From Thermoplasmata archaeon (GTDB lineage Archaea > Thermoplasmatota > Thermoplasmata > GCA-020350865), in assembly GCA_020351895.1 (NCBI GenBank), contig CP070672.1:522428-541714 (forward strand): a stretch of DNA of 19,287 nt, given 5' to 3'. Positions 1 through 6,894 of this stretch are shown here, piece by piece. Both the position numbers and the translations under genes were made by a program. The notes beneath the pieces are model-generated. The model was not told the DNA's origin, did no database searches, and saw only the letters and a list, made by a program, of their open reading frames with translations. Numbering within the stretch: the stretch's first letter is position 1; the number at the start of each line of letters is the position of its first letter.

Positions 1-785
1 GAATTATATGAGGCAATATTGGAGGATATGGTATTGTTTGAGGAACAAAAAAGTTGGATTCCGATTGAAACATTTATGAACTCTTGTTTTTCAACCTTAA
101 CATCGGTACAATTGACAAGTATCACCTGACCAACCTCTGGAGGAACAATCGCACTATCGATATCTTTCCAATATATTAGCGGTTTTTCATTAATGGTGTT
201 AGAAGTATCCATTATATGAGACATCCAATGATCAAGATCACTTCCATAAATTTGGATTCCATTGTTAATCAGGGTGTTATTAAAGACAGTTTGTCTACTC
301 GAAGAGAGTATATTAATTCCATCTCCAAGATTAGATGATAATATATTATTATGGACAATATTATCACTTGAAGAAATAATATTTATTCCATTCCAGTTGT
401 CTTCTATTATACAGTTGGTTATAGTTCCATTCGTCACGTCACCGAGATATATACCCTGATTATAAGTATCATAGTCTTCTTCAATGGTTCCTCCCCTAAT
501 TTGTGAGTTTCTTATGATAAAATAAACCCTTGTTGATTCTATTGATATACCATCGGATTCTTCGGCATTTATTTCAAATCCCTCAATAACATAAGGATTC
601 CCCTCGCTCCCATCCCCAGGCCAGCCCTCATTGGCTGCTTGTTGTGCAAAATCAGCGTTTCCTTCGATAGATATCGGATTGTGGGGAGTGTAAGCACTAA
701 CTTTTGGCGATTGTGTAATAAAAATCCCTGCTAAACAGCTCGTTAAGGCTATCAGAATAACTGCTGCTTGCCCCACCTTTTTCAT
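1..785 (-). CDS. Secreted NosD-like right-handed parallel beta-helix protein (partial)
   Basis: Translating the minus strand from the ATG at 785-783 gives an open frame to the window edge, about 261 residues, with the C-terminal part missing. Residues 1-31 look like a Sec signal: MKK, a hydrophobic core, then a likely cut after KVSA. The mature start (PHNPISIEGNADF, then NEGWPGDGSEGNPYVIEG) is a pattern I recognise from archaeal beta-helix surface proteins. It is followed by short repeats rich in N, G, I and S (for example TNCIIEDNWNGINI, HNNILSSNLGDGINI, NNTLINNGIQIYG), as in NosD/CASH-type carbohydrate-binding or hydrolase folds. The segment NEKPLIYWKDID...VGQVILVNCTDV fits the same family. 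The protein is probably exported and surface-attached or released; its ligand is unknown. A TATA-like box lies about 50 bases upstream, and an AGGGG ribosome site precedes the ATG. Confidence 0.82.
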   Translation of the reverse strand, partial: MKKVGQAAVILIALTSCLAGIFITQSPKVSAYTPHNPISIEGNADFAQQAANEGWPGDGSEGNPYVIEGFEINAEESDGISIESTRVYFIIRNSQIRGGTIEEDYDTYNQGIYLGDVTNGTITNCIIEDNWNGINIISSSDNIVHNNILSSNLGDGINILSSSRQTVFNNTLINNGIQIYGSDLDHWMSHIMDTSNTINEKPLIYWKDIDSAIVPPEVGQVILVNCTDVKVEKQEFINVSIGIQLFCSSNNTISSNIASYN

Positions 786-836
786 TCTATTATGCCCCTC
801 TTTGTCGCGACAATACAATAATAATATGTATCCTTG

Positions 837-848
837 CTATATTAAGTA
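837..848 (-). promoter_or_regulatory. TATA-like promoter of the beta-helix gene
   Basis: On the minus strand this reads TACTTAATATAG, close to the archaeal TATA consensus (TTTAWATA). Transcription would start about 25 bases downstream, near 812, leaving a leader of about 27 bases before the ATG at 785. A perfect 10-bp palindrome, TGTCGCGACA (803-812), sits at the expected start site. Confidence 0.45.
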
Positions 849-910
849 TTTTGGAGGGGTATTTTGACTATTTCTATTGGGTAATAATAACTTAGAGGGA
901 GATTCGGGAA

Positions 911-935
911 CCCAACTTTTTCATAAAAAGTTGGG
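911..935. repeat. Perfect 11-bp inverted repeat with 3-base loop
   Basis: The arms are CCCAACTTTTT (911-921) and AAAAAGTTGGG (925-935) around the loop CAT. The hairpin lies between the tRNA and the promoter of the beta-helix gene. There is no T-run directly after the stem on either strand apart from the stem's own A/T half, so it is not a standard bacterial terminator. It could act as a transcript-end structure, a protein site, or a member of a dispersed intergenic repeat family. Confidence 0.6.
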
Positions 936-982
936 CCAAATAAGGGGCACCTTATCTATTACTCTAATTACATACGATAGCC

Positions 983-994
983 CAAAAAAATAAA
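983..994 (-). terminator. T-rich archaeal terminator behind tRNA-Ser
   Basis: Directly after the tRNA discriminator base the minus strand reads TTTATTTTTTTG. An oligo-T tract of this kind is the usual intrinsic termination signal in archaea. Its position flush with the 3' end of the tRNA supports the assignment. Confidence 0.55.
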
Positions 995-1093
995 CGCCGA
1001 GGGGGAGATTTGAACTCCCGAGGTGCAAAGCACCACGAGCTGGCTGGTAGAGCAACTCCAGGCTCGCGCCGTACCTGGCTGGGCCACCTCGGC
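995..1093 (-). tRNA. tRNA-Ser(GGA) with a 14-nt intron
   Basis: The minus strand folds as a cloverleaf. The acceptor stem pairs GCCGAGG (1087-1093) with CCTCGGC (996-1002), with discriminator G at 995 and no encoded CCA. The D stem is GCC/GGC. The T arm is GGGAG-TTCAAAT-CTCCC. A long variable arm, GGTGC-TTT-GCACC (1022-1034), marks a class II tRNA, and the G discriminator fits serine rather than leucine. The anticodon stem CGAGC/GCTCG encloses 21 bases (1041-1061) instead of 7, so an intron is present. With the canonical archaeal 37/38 insertion point, the loop reads CT-GGA-G, then 14 intron bases, then A, giving anticodon GGA. CTGG and CCAG in the enlarged loop can pair as the core of a bulge-helix-bulge splice motif. 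Confidence 0.88.
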
Positions 1094-1164
1094 ATAATAT
1101 GGATTAAATGGCCAATCAAGATAATACCCTTGCATTTATTAACATTTTTGCAATTGAAAGAATA

Positions 1165-1191
1165 GGGTGGGTGGGGAAGAAAAGGAAGGGG
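1165..1191 (+). other. Possible G-quadruplex in a purine-rich spacer
   Basis: The 239-base spacer between the tRNA and the DUF106 gene contains a nearly all-purine plus-strand tract (about 1158-1235). Within it, four G-runs lie at 1165-1167, 1169-1171, 1173-1176 and 1188-1191, giving loops of 1, 1 and 11 bases. No open frame or RNA gene is visible here. Confidence 0.3.
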
Positions 1192-1268
1192 AGAAAGAAT
1201 AAGGAGAATTGGGGAACAGGAAAGAGTTGAGGAGATTTTACCCTTTTCTCTGTCTTTGCCATTGGCAA

Positions 1269-1279
1269 ACTTTATATTT
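1269..1279 (+). promoter_or_regulatory. TATA-like promoter of the DUF106-cmk-cbf5 run
   Basis: ACTTTATATTT is a good match to the archaeal TATA box. It would place transcription start near 1300 and a leader of about 30 bases before the ATG at 1333. GAGAGGT at 1317-1323 is a plausible ribosome site. Confidence 0.5.
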
Positions 1280-1332
1280 CAATCAATGTATTACTCTGCA
1301 ATTCTGGGATAAGGCAGAGAGGTAAGAAAATT

Positions 1333-1977
1333 ATGGCCGAAGAAAAACCCCCTTCAGGAACTTCACCCATGATGATAATGATGTTCATGCTGCTTGTGAT
1401 GCTTATTTTAATCGATCCAGGGATAAGACGAGCCATAGGCAATGCACTGAATCCTGTGCTCACACCCCTTTTAGGCTTTGATTATCAGTTCCCTTTGATC
1501 ACACTGTTTCTTGCTGGTCTTTTTTCAATCAGCCTCTCCACCATACTAAGACATTTTACCACTAACTGGATGGAACTTGCAAGAATCCAAAAGATACAAT
1601 CTGCCTTCAACAAGGAGATGAGGGATGCCAGGCTTAAAAACGACACAGCAAAGCTGAAAAAGCTGCAGGAGAAGCAGCCCGAAATCATGAAGATGAGTCT
1701 GCAACTGTCGTCGTCCCAGATGAAGATGATGCCAATTACCATGATTTTCTTTATCCCGATTTTCGTTTGGCTCAGCATATTCATGTATCAACTGCCAGTT
1801 AGAACCATATCGGTGCCCTGGGCAACCAAGGTCAGCCTATTGGTGGGTAGTGTGTGCTTCTTCCCAAATTGGATTATTCTTTACTCTCTGCTCTCAATAC
1901 CATTCAGCCAGGTCCTGCAAAGACTGCTCAAGCTCTACAAATTCAGGGGGAAGTTGGCCCAATTGCCAGAGGATTAG
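1333..1977 (+). CDS. DUF106 family membrane insertase-like protein (EMC3/Oxa1 superfamily)
   Basis: The 214-residue protein has about four hydrophobic segments (roughly 12-28, 53-72, 132-152 and 165-192). A charged, probably helical cytoplasmic stretch (about 80-125, rich in K, E and Q) lies between the second and third. This layout, together with the position just upstream of cmk and cbf5, is typical of archaeal DUF106 proteins, which belong to the Oxa1/YidC/Get1/EMC3 superfamily of membrane-protein insertases. In many archaea the gene sits at the end of the secY-adk ribosomal region. Here it appears to have its own TATA box, so the window begins a transcription unit rather than continuing one from secY. 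Insertase activity is inferred from the family. Confidence 0.85.
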   Translation: MAEEKPPSGTSPMMIMMFMLLVMLILIDPGIRRAIGNALNPVLTPLLGFDYQFPLITLFLAGLFSISLSTILRHFTTNWMELARIQKIQSAFNKEMRDARLKNDTAKLKKLQEKQPEIMKMSLQLSSSQMKMMPITMIFFIPIFVWLSIFMYQLPVRTISVPWATKVSLLVGSVCFFPNWIILYSLLSIPFSQVLQRLLKLYKFRGKLAQLPED

Positions 1978-1988
1978 GAGCCTTTTAG

Positions 1989-2507
1989 ATGATAATCACC
2001 ATAGGAGGACCACCGGGAAGTGGTAAGACCACTGAGGCTAAATTGTTGTCAAAGGAACTTGGCAAGGACGTATTTGTAATAGGAGAGATATTTCGCTCCC
2101 TTGCCAAAGAAAGAGGGTGTTCCCTGGCCGAGTTCGGAGAGATAGCCTCAAAGGATCACACAATAGACATGGAAATTGACAAAAAGACCGTGGAAATGGC
2201 CAAATCCGATGATTTTATTCTAGAAGGAAGGCTCGCTGGTGTCATGCTACAAAGAAATAATATTCCGGCATACAAGATATGGCTGGATGCAGATATTAAG
2301 ACCCGGACAAAAAGGATAACCAAAAGGGAAGGGGATGACATAAACGAAATCGGGCACCGTATCCTAGAAAGGGAAAACTGTGAGAAGAAGAGGTATGAGG
2401 ACATTTACGGAATTAGGCTCGATGAAAGGGAGATTTACGATTTGGTAATCGACACCTCTAATATTTCTGCTGAGGATGTTGTTAAGATCATTTTGAACAG
2501 CATTTAG
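1989..2507 (+). CDS. cmk: Cytidylate kinase, archaeal type
   Basis: The protein phosphorylates CMP/dCMP with ATP in pyrimidine nucleotide synthesis. Its 172 residues match the short archaeal Cmk. It starts MIITIGGPPGSGKTT, with the Walker A P-loop at 7-14. EGRLAG (79-84) fits the nucleoside-binding part, and an Arg/Lys-rich lid follows (KTRTKRITKREGDD, 104-117). It begins 11 bases after the DUF106 stop and is followed 8 bases later by cbf5, the usual archaeal order. The genes for L34e and L14e, which lie among these genes in some archaea, are absent, as in several euryarchaeal lineages. Confidence 0.9.
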   Translation: MIITIGGPPGSGKTTEAKLLSKELGKDVFVIGEIFRSLAKERGCSLAEFGEIASKDHTIDMEIDKKTVEMAKSDDFILEGRLAGVMLQRNNIPAYKIWLDADIKTRTKRITKREGDDINEIGHRILERENCEKKRYEDIYGIRLDEREIYDLVIDTSNISAEDVVKIILNSI

Positions 2508-2515
2508 GTGTAGCC

Positions 2516-3502
2516 ATGTTGCCGCAGGAGAGGATTCAGAGGAAGAGGTTGATCAAATCCAAGGCCTTGACAACTAGTAAACTTGGCATGGCACCAAAAG
2601 ATCGAAGCCTGGATGAGCTATTAAAATCGGGTATTGTCGTTCTCGATAAACCTTCTGGCCCCACTAGCCATCAGGTATCGGCCTGGGTTAGGGACATCTT
2701 GGATGTGGAAAAGGTAGGCCACGGAGGAACTCTCGATCCAAGAGTCACAGGACTTCTCCCCATAACCTTGAATACGGCAACAAATGCGGTGCGAACCCTT
2801 TTGATTGGAGGAAAAGAGTATGTGGGTATAATGCAGTTCCACAGCGATATTCCCCAGAAAAAGGTAAAGGAAATTTTCAAGGAGTTCACCGGAAAAATCT
2901 ACCAAATGCCTCCTGTTCGCTCTGCAGTGAAGCGAGAGATGAGAATCAGAGAGATATACTATCTAGAACTTTTGGAAATGGAAAAAAGAAGGGTGCTTTT
3001 TAGGGTGGGTTGTGAAGCAGGAACCTACGTGAGGACTCTTTGCCATGATATTGGAGATGCACTGGGTATTGGGGCGCATATGTTGGAGTTGCGAAGAACG
3101 AAATTTGCAAGCTTTACAGAGGGAGATGCCGTGACCTTGCACGATATAAAGGATGCCTTTATTTACTGGAAGGAAAATAATGATGAGTCATACCTCAGAA
3201 AGGCGGTTTTACCCTTGGAAAGACTCCTAGGCCATATCCCGAAGATAGTTGTTAAGGATTCTGCAGTGGACGCCATCTGCCACGGAGCAGATCTCGCCCT
3301 TCCCGGAGTATTGCAGCTGGATAGTGAGATTAAATTGGACGATATGGTGGCTCTTATCACGAGTAAAGGAGAAGGGATCGCCCTTGGGAATGCTCAATTA
3401 ACGTCAGAAGATATTTTCGAGAAAGAGGAAGGGATAGCTGTGAATACGAAAAGAGTATTAATGCCCCCTGGGACATATCCCAAGCTATGGGGAAGCAGGT
3501 GA
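2516..3502 (+). CDS. cbf5: tRNA/rRNA pseudouridine synthase Cbf5 (TruB family)
   Basis: This is the catalytic subunit of the H/ACA guide ribonucleoprotein, and it can also make pseudouridine 55 in tRNA. Residues 43-48 (LDKPSG) and 68-75 (GHGGTLDP) are the TruB signatures; Asp74 is the catalytic aspartate. The central YVRTLCHDIG (about 171-180) is a further family motif. The C-terminal part (about 239-325, with HGADLALPGV and GEGIALG) is a PUA domain. The length of 328 residues is normal for archaeal Cbf5. The start ATG follows the cmk stop by 8 bases, indicating cotranscription. Confidence 0.93.
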   Translation: MLPQERIQRKRLIKSKALTTSKLGMAPKDRSLDELLKSGIVVLDKPSGPTSHQVSAWVRDILDVEKVGHGGTLDPRVTGLLPITLNTATNAVRTLLIGGKEYVGIMQFHSDIPQKKVKEIFKEFTGKIYQMPPVRSAVKREMRIREIYYLELLEMEKRRVLFRVGCEAGTYVRTLCHDIGDALGIGAHMLELRRTKFASFTEGDAVTLHDIKDAFIYWKENNDESYLRKAVLPLERLLGHIPKIVVKDSAVDAICHGADLALPGVLQLDSEIKLDDMVALITSKGEGIALGNAQLTSEDIFEKEEGIAVNTKRVLMPPGTYPKLWGSR

Positions 3503-3556
3503 AGTTTCAATTTCCGCTCCATGCAATGGATTTTAAGGCTCTCTATTACAAAAAAA

Positions 3557-3565
3557 ACTATATTT
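3557..3565 (+). promoter_or_regulatory. TATA-like promoter upstream of the lipid headgroup genes
   Basis: AACTATATT-type sequence lies in the 72-base gap after cbf5. A start site 25-27 bases downstream would fall near 3585, at or just before the second in-frame ATG (3587) of the next gene. This suggests a leaderless or nearly leaderless transcript. Confidence 0.35.
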
Positions 3566-3574
3566 CATATGTGA

Positions 3575-4195
3575 ATGCAGGAGGGAATGTTGGCTAGAAG
3601 TTCTGCAGCCTGGATATTGGTTCCTCTTCTTTTGGCTATAATCCTCATTTTCTTGATGATCCTCCCATTCGCCCTTATATTCATTCTAATAACAATATTT
3701 TTCTTGATTTTCTTCAGAGACCCGGAAAGAAGGATTGGATACGGAATAGTGGCACCTTGCGATGGAATAGTATCGAACATAGATAAAAGACCTGATACAT
3801 TAAGGGTCTCCATAATCATGGGCGTTCATAATGTTCATGTTAATAGGGCACCATTTGAGGGGATAGCAACAAGTTTGAAACATATCAAAGGAAAGCATGT
3901 CCCTGCATTCAACAAGGATTCAGAGGCAAACGAAAGGGTGGAAATCATCATTAAAACCAGCTTTGGTAAGGCAAGACTCGTTCTTATTGCAGGCGCATTT
4001 GCCAGAAGGATCGTACCCTATATTAGAAAGGGGCAGAAGCTAAAGAAAGGGCAGAGAATCGGAATAATAAGGTTCGGCTCAAGGGTGGATTTGTACCTGC
4101 CAAGGAACAGAACCAAGGTTCTGGCAAGGGTTGGCGTTAAGGTTAAGGCCGGGGAGAGCTGTTTGGCAGTGGTGTTGAAGGATGAAGTTCGATAA
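3575..4195 (+). CDS. asd: Archaetidylserine decarboxylase (PSD family, pyruvoyl enzyme)
   Basis: The enzyme decarboxylates archaetidylserine to archaetidylethanolamine at the membrane. Of 206 residues, about 11-47 are strongly hydrophobic (membrane anchor). They are followed by FFRDPER (46-52), PCDGIV (61-66), MGVHNVHVNRAP (82-93) and IIRFGSRVD (164-172). In this short PSD class the FGSR motif is the self-cleavage site: Gly168-Ser169 is cut and the serine becomes the pyruvoyl group. The last 14 bases overlap the synthase gene, which acts one step earlier, so the pair form one pathway unit. Two in-frame starts are possible: 3575, or 3587, which fits a leaderless mRNA from the TATA box at 3557. 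GGAGGG lies too close to 3587 to act as a normal ribosome site. Confidence 0.88.
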   Translation: MQEGMLARSSAAWILVPLLLAIILIFLMILPFALIFILITIFFLIFFRDPERRIGYGIVAPCDGIVSNIDKRPDTLRVSIIMGVHNVHVNRAPFEGIATSLKHIKGKHVPAFNKDSEANERVEIIIKTSFGKARLVLIAGAFARRIVPYIRKGQKLKKGQRIGIIRFGSRVDLYLPRNRTKVLARVGVKVKAGESCLAVVLKDEVR

Positions 4196-4877
4196 TTCTA
4201 TTACCGCAGATTTAATGACGCTCCTAAATGGATTCGTGGGTTTACTTGCGATAATGTACATCATAGATGGCTATTTCACATACGGTATTTTGCTCATCCT
4301 ATTGGGTATTATAATTGATGGTGTGGACGGAACCTTGGCTCGGCTTTTGGGAAGAGACGAGGGTCACGGAATCTACCTGGACTCAATTGCAGATACAGTC
4401 ACCTTCTGCTTCGCCCCCTCCATATTGTTATACGGATTGTTCTATGATTTAGAAAAGGGTACCAGCTTTCAAAGCATTGAGAATGCTTTTACTGTAACTG
4501 CCTGTATGCTGGTGGTTCTGTTCGGGATACTGAGGTTGGCACGGTTCATAGAGAAAGACCATAAATCAAAGTATTTCATAGGACTTCCCACGCCTGCCGC
4601 TGCGTTAATGATAGTCTTGTCTGTTGAGGCCATTGCCAATCAATTTGCTGTGTTGCTGATTGCCATGATAATATCTCTTTTAATGATCAGTAAAATCGAA
4701 TATCCAAAGCTCCAAGGATTTCTCGGAGGAATTGGTGGAATTGTAATTTTAGTGGGTATAATCGCGATTTGGATTCAAAGTTGGTATGCCAGGCCAATAT
4801 CATTGTTCGTTTTGGCAATGGCAAGTATTTATGTAGTAATAGGGCCATTATACGCGGCAAAGTTCGAAGGTGAGTAG
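4182..4877 (+). CDS. pssA: Archaetidylserine synthase (CDP-alcohol phosphatidyltransferase)
   Basis: This integral membrane enzyme transfers L-serine to CDP-archaeol to make archaetidylserine. Its 231 residues contain the CDP-alcohol phosphatidyltransferase signature DG-x2-AR-x8-G-x3-D-x3-D at 49-71 (Asp49, Gly50, Ala53, Arg54, Gly63, Asp67, Asp71). Several hydrophobic helices follow, about six in total. The ATG overlaps the end of the decarboxylase gene by 14 bases, so translation is probably coupled. Serine as the substrate is inferred from the family and from the adjacent decarboxylase. Confidence 0.88.
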   Translation: MKFDNSITADLMTLLNGFVGLLAIMYIIDGYFTYGILLILLGIIIDGVDGTLARLLGRDEGHGIYLDSIADTVTFCFAPSILLYGLFYDLEKGTSFQSIENAFTVTACMLVVLFGILRLARFIEKDHKSKYFIGLPTPAAALMIVLSVEAIANQFAVLLIAMIISLLMISKIEYPKLQGFLGGIGGIVILVGIIAIWIQSWYARPISLFVLAMASIYVVIGPLYAAKFEGE

Positions 4878-5249
4878 ATGGATGCTGCAGACAAGTATTT
4901 CAACTGCACAGACTCAGAAAGAGCGGCATTTGAGGCAGGTATAAAGTTGGGAACAGTCTATCATCAATTTGTTGGTGCACCTATAAGTAAAACCAATGTT
5001 GAGGTTTTGGAGAAATCCATTGCCGAAGGAGCAAGGGTTCAACCCTTTGTCAAGGATGCCCATGTGAAGATAGACAGGAGCAGGTTGAGAGATAAGAGCA
5101 CGGAATTCGATTACCTCACGTTAACGGGAGACATGTTGGATGTCAAGCTCACAGTGAAATTCAGGGATGTTGAGGTTGTCTGCGAGATGAAGCATATAAA
5201 GGAGATGGATTACCCATTGATGTATGTTAAGGAAGTCATAAGAAACTAG
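4878..5249 (+). CDS. mptD: Archaeal dihydroneopterin aldolase (MptD family, DUF381)
   Basis: MptD converts 7,8-dihydroneopterin to 6-hydroxymethyl-dihydropterin plus glycolaldehyde in methanopterin/folate-type pterin synthesis. The 123-residue size and the N-terminal KYFNCTDSERAAFEAGIKLG followed by YHQFVGAPI match this archaeal family. Glu19, His29 and Gln55 stand at positions I recall as conserved active-site residues. The ATG directly follows the TAG of pssA with no gap, so it ends the polycistronic run. The gene implies a one-carbon carrier of the tetrahydromethanopterin or archaeal folate kind in this organism. Confidence 0.82.
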   Translation: MDAADKYFNCTDSERAAFEAGIKLGTVYHQFVGAPISKTNVEVLEKSIAEGARVQPFVKDAHVKIDRSRLRDKSTEFDYLTLTGDMLDVKLTVKFRDVEVVCEMKHIKEMDYPLMYVKEVIRN

Positions 5250-5320
5250 AGAGGGGGAAATTTTTTACTGGTATGGACCTAATTTTCTCGATTATTGTGG
5301 TATTTTCCCCTTCAAAAAAA

Positions 5321-5330
5321 GATTTAAGTA
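5321..5330 (+). promoter_or_regulatory. TATA-like promoter of the 194-residue gene
   Basis: GATTTAAGTA is a fair TATA match. Its expected start site, about 25 bases downstream (near 5350), nearly coincides with the ATG at 5354, and no Shine-Dalgarno site precedes that ATG. A leaderless transcript is likely. The run of six T at 5261-5266 just after mptD may end the preceding transcript. Confidence 0.4.
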
Positions 5331-5353
5331 CCTAAGGGCATACATACTAATGG

Positions 5354-5938
5354 ATGTCAGAAGCACAGGTTCATAACTATGCCTTTCGGAAGGCGTTGGG
5401 GTATGTGAGTAACAAAAGGGGTAGATCGGGAAGCGAAGAAGTCAGGCAGACCTATGAGAATGCAACCCATCAGAAGATTTCAACAAGAGCCCCCTATCTG
5501 CCCTCTTACATGCCAATCAAATCCTTTGTTATACTACTTCAGATAATAATGAACAGTCTTGGTGATAAAAAAGTAGCAAATTCAGGGAAAAGGATCCATA
5601 GATGTTATGATGTAGGTTTCTATCTTTACACAGGACCTTCAGAGAAAGACAGCCCTTATCATTATCTCGATCCTCACAAGCCCCTCTCTGATGTGCTTGG
5701 TGAGTTCTACCATAACTTAAAAACACCAAGTGCTTTTTTTAAAAACTGCGAAACAGGGCTTGTAACCCAGGGCTCAACAACCACGATTACATGGAAGGGA
5801 TTCGAGGAATACATTGAATTATTTTTTTATTTGGAAGGTATGCATGCGGGCATGATCAAGGAGAGCATAAGTGAAGCTACCATGATGGCGAAAAAGTCGA
5901 AGGATACATTCACATACGAGATAGAACTAATAGGCTGA
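5354..5938 (+). CDS. Hypothetical protein, possibly V4R/HNOB-like ligand-binding fold
   Basis: I do not firmly recognise this 194-residue soluble protein. It has no signal peptide, no membrane span and no Cys-rich iron-sulfur motif (only Cys84 and Cys132). Features visible are SYMPIKSFVILLQIIMN (51-67), a central GK-x4-CYDVGFYLYTG, and a C-terminal LEGMHAG (160-166) ending in a short strand (FTYEIEL). Overall this resembles the small V4R / heme-NO-binding / DUF2378-type alpha-beta domains that serve as ligand sensors; that is an inference from pattern only. It is a single-gene unit with its own TATA box. Its stop lies only 23 bases from the stop of the convergent FlxA-like gene. No DNA-binding or kinase domain is attached. 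Confidence 0.6.
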   Translation: MSEAQVHNYAFRKALGYVSNKRGRSGSEEVRQTYENATHQKISTRAPYLPSYMPIKSFVILLQIIMNSLGDKKVANSGKRIHRCYDVGFYLYTGPSEKDSPYHYLDPHKPLSDVLGEFYHNLKTPSAFFKNCETGLVTQGSTTTITWKGFEEYIELFFYLEGMHAGMIKESISEATMMAKKSKDTFTYEIELIG

Positions 5939-5961
5939 TTTTTGAAGGTAAAAGTAAATAA

Positions 5962-6894
5962 TTAAAATTCCTGAAACATTTTCTTTATTTGCGCTCTCGT
6001 GAAGACAGGCCCGTCCTTGCAGACATAAATCTCGCCTATGTTGCATCTACCACACTTACCAATCCCACATTTCATCCTGTTCTCAAGGGTTGTGTAGACC
6101 TGATCATCTGTAAAGCCAAGTTTCTCAAGATTCTGGACAACGAATTTGATAGCAATTGGAGGGCCGCAGGTGACTGCGAAGGCATTTTCGGGTGATGGGG
6201 CCGCAACTTCCACAAGCTGGGGTACGAAACAAGTCCAGTGATTGCATCCTTCCGGCCTTTTGGTCTCCACAGGACATGACATATTTATCTTTGGCCATCC
6301 CTCTTCTGCATCGGCATCTATCATACCCTCTGGGCCGAACTTCCAGTCGATGCACATCTGAAGATCCACATCATCACGTTTGTCGATTTTTTCAAATTCA
6401 TCTTTGTAAGCAAGGTCAGCCGGAGTTCTGGCGCCGTAGATCAACAAGACCTCCCAGAATTCATTTCTGTGTTTCGGGTCAAGCACATACTGGTAAACAC
6501 TTCTTAGGGGGGCTATTCCTACTCCCGCGCCAATGAAAACACAGTTTTTACCTTTGAATTCCTCCATTGGAAAACCGTTTCCGTAGGGGCCCCGTATTCC
6601 AATGACATCACCTGGGTTCATCATGTGCAGAGCAGATGTCACATTACCAGCGCGCATTACGGTAAACTCAAGAAAGTCCTCCCATGTGGGAGGTGAGGCA
6701 ATGCCAAAGATGCTCTCCCCCACTCCAAAAACACTGAGCATTGCACATTGACCCGGAATATACTTGAAGTTCCTGCGAACCTCGTCATCATTGATTCTTA
6801 CCTTGAAGGTCTTTATTCCCCTGGCTCCTGTTGCTTCCTGCCTAATCTCCAAAATTGTGGCAAGGTGTGGCTTGTAGAGGTTCTCTGGGCTCAT
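5962..6894 (-). CDS. flxA: FlxA-like FAD/NAD(P)-binding oxidoreductase with 2Fe-2S C-terminus
   Basis: The protein is of the sulfhydrogenase gamma / AsrB / FlxA type: it takes electrons from NAD(P)H through FAD to a 2Fe-2S cluster. I chose the ATG at 6894 because it overlaps the upstream stop as ATGA, giving 310 residues; the longer frame to 7107 would lie inside the flxB gene. The N-terminal part is a ferredoxin-reductase-like FAD barrel (YIPGQ 45-49, RGPYGNGF 101-108). The NAD(P) domain has GAGVGIAPLRS (122-132) and CGPP (243-246). Cys276, Cys281, Cys284 and Cys292 form the DHODB/PyrK-type 2Fe-2S site. Residues about 186-222, with three Cys (207, 217, 222), extend the NAD domain beyond the usual size. 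It is the last gene of the operon. Confidence 0.85.
   Translation of the reverse strand: MSPENLYKPHLATILEIRQEATGARGIKTFKVRINDDEVRRNFKYIPGQCAMLSVFGVGESIFGIASPPTWEDFLEFTVMRAGNVTSALHMMNPGDVIGIRGPYGNGFPMEEFKGKNCVFIGAGVGIAPLRSVYQYVLDPKHRNEFWEVLLIYGARTPADLAYKDEFEKIDKRDDVDLQMCIDWKFGPEGMIDADAEEGWPKINMSCPVETKRPEGCNHWTCFVPQLVEVAAPSPENAFAVTCGPPIAIKFVVQNLEKLGFTDDQVYTTLENRMKCGIGKCGRCNIGEIYVCKDGPVFTRAQIKKMFQEF

Noticed and set aside
262..459. Plus-strand 65-codon frame
   Set aside because: It lies opposite the beta-helix gene, which has a signal peptide, repeats and a promoter.
727..740. Lipobox-like LTSC in the signal region of the beta-helix protein
   Set aside because: The hydrophobic core continues after the Cys and a better cut site (VSA then Y) follows, so a simple Sec signal is more likely.
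1036..1066. Reading the tRNA as tRNA-Ser(GCU) from TTGCT in the enlarged loop
   Set aside because: That reading would put C at position 37 and the intron at a non-canonical site. GGA with purine 37 and the 37/38 intron fits better.
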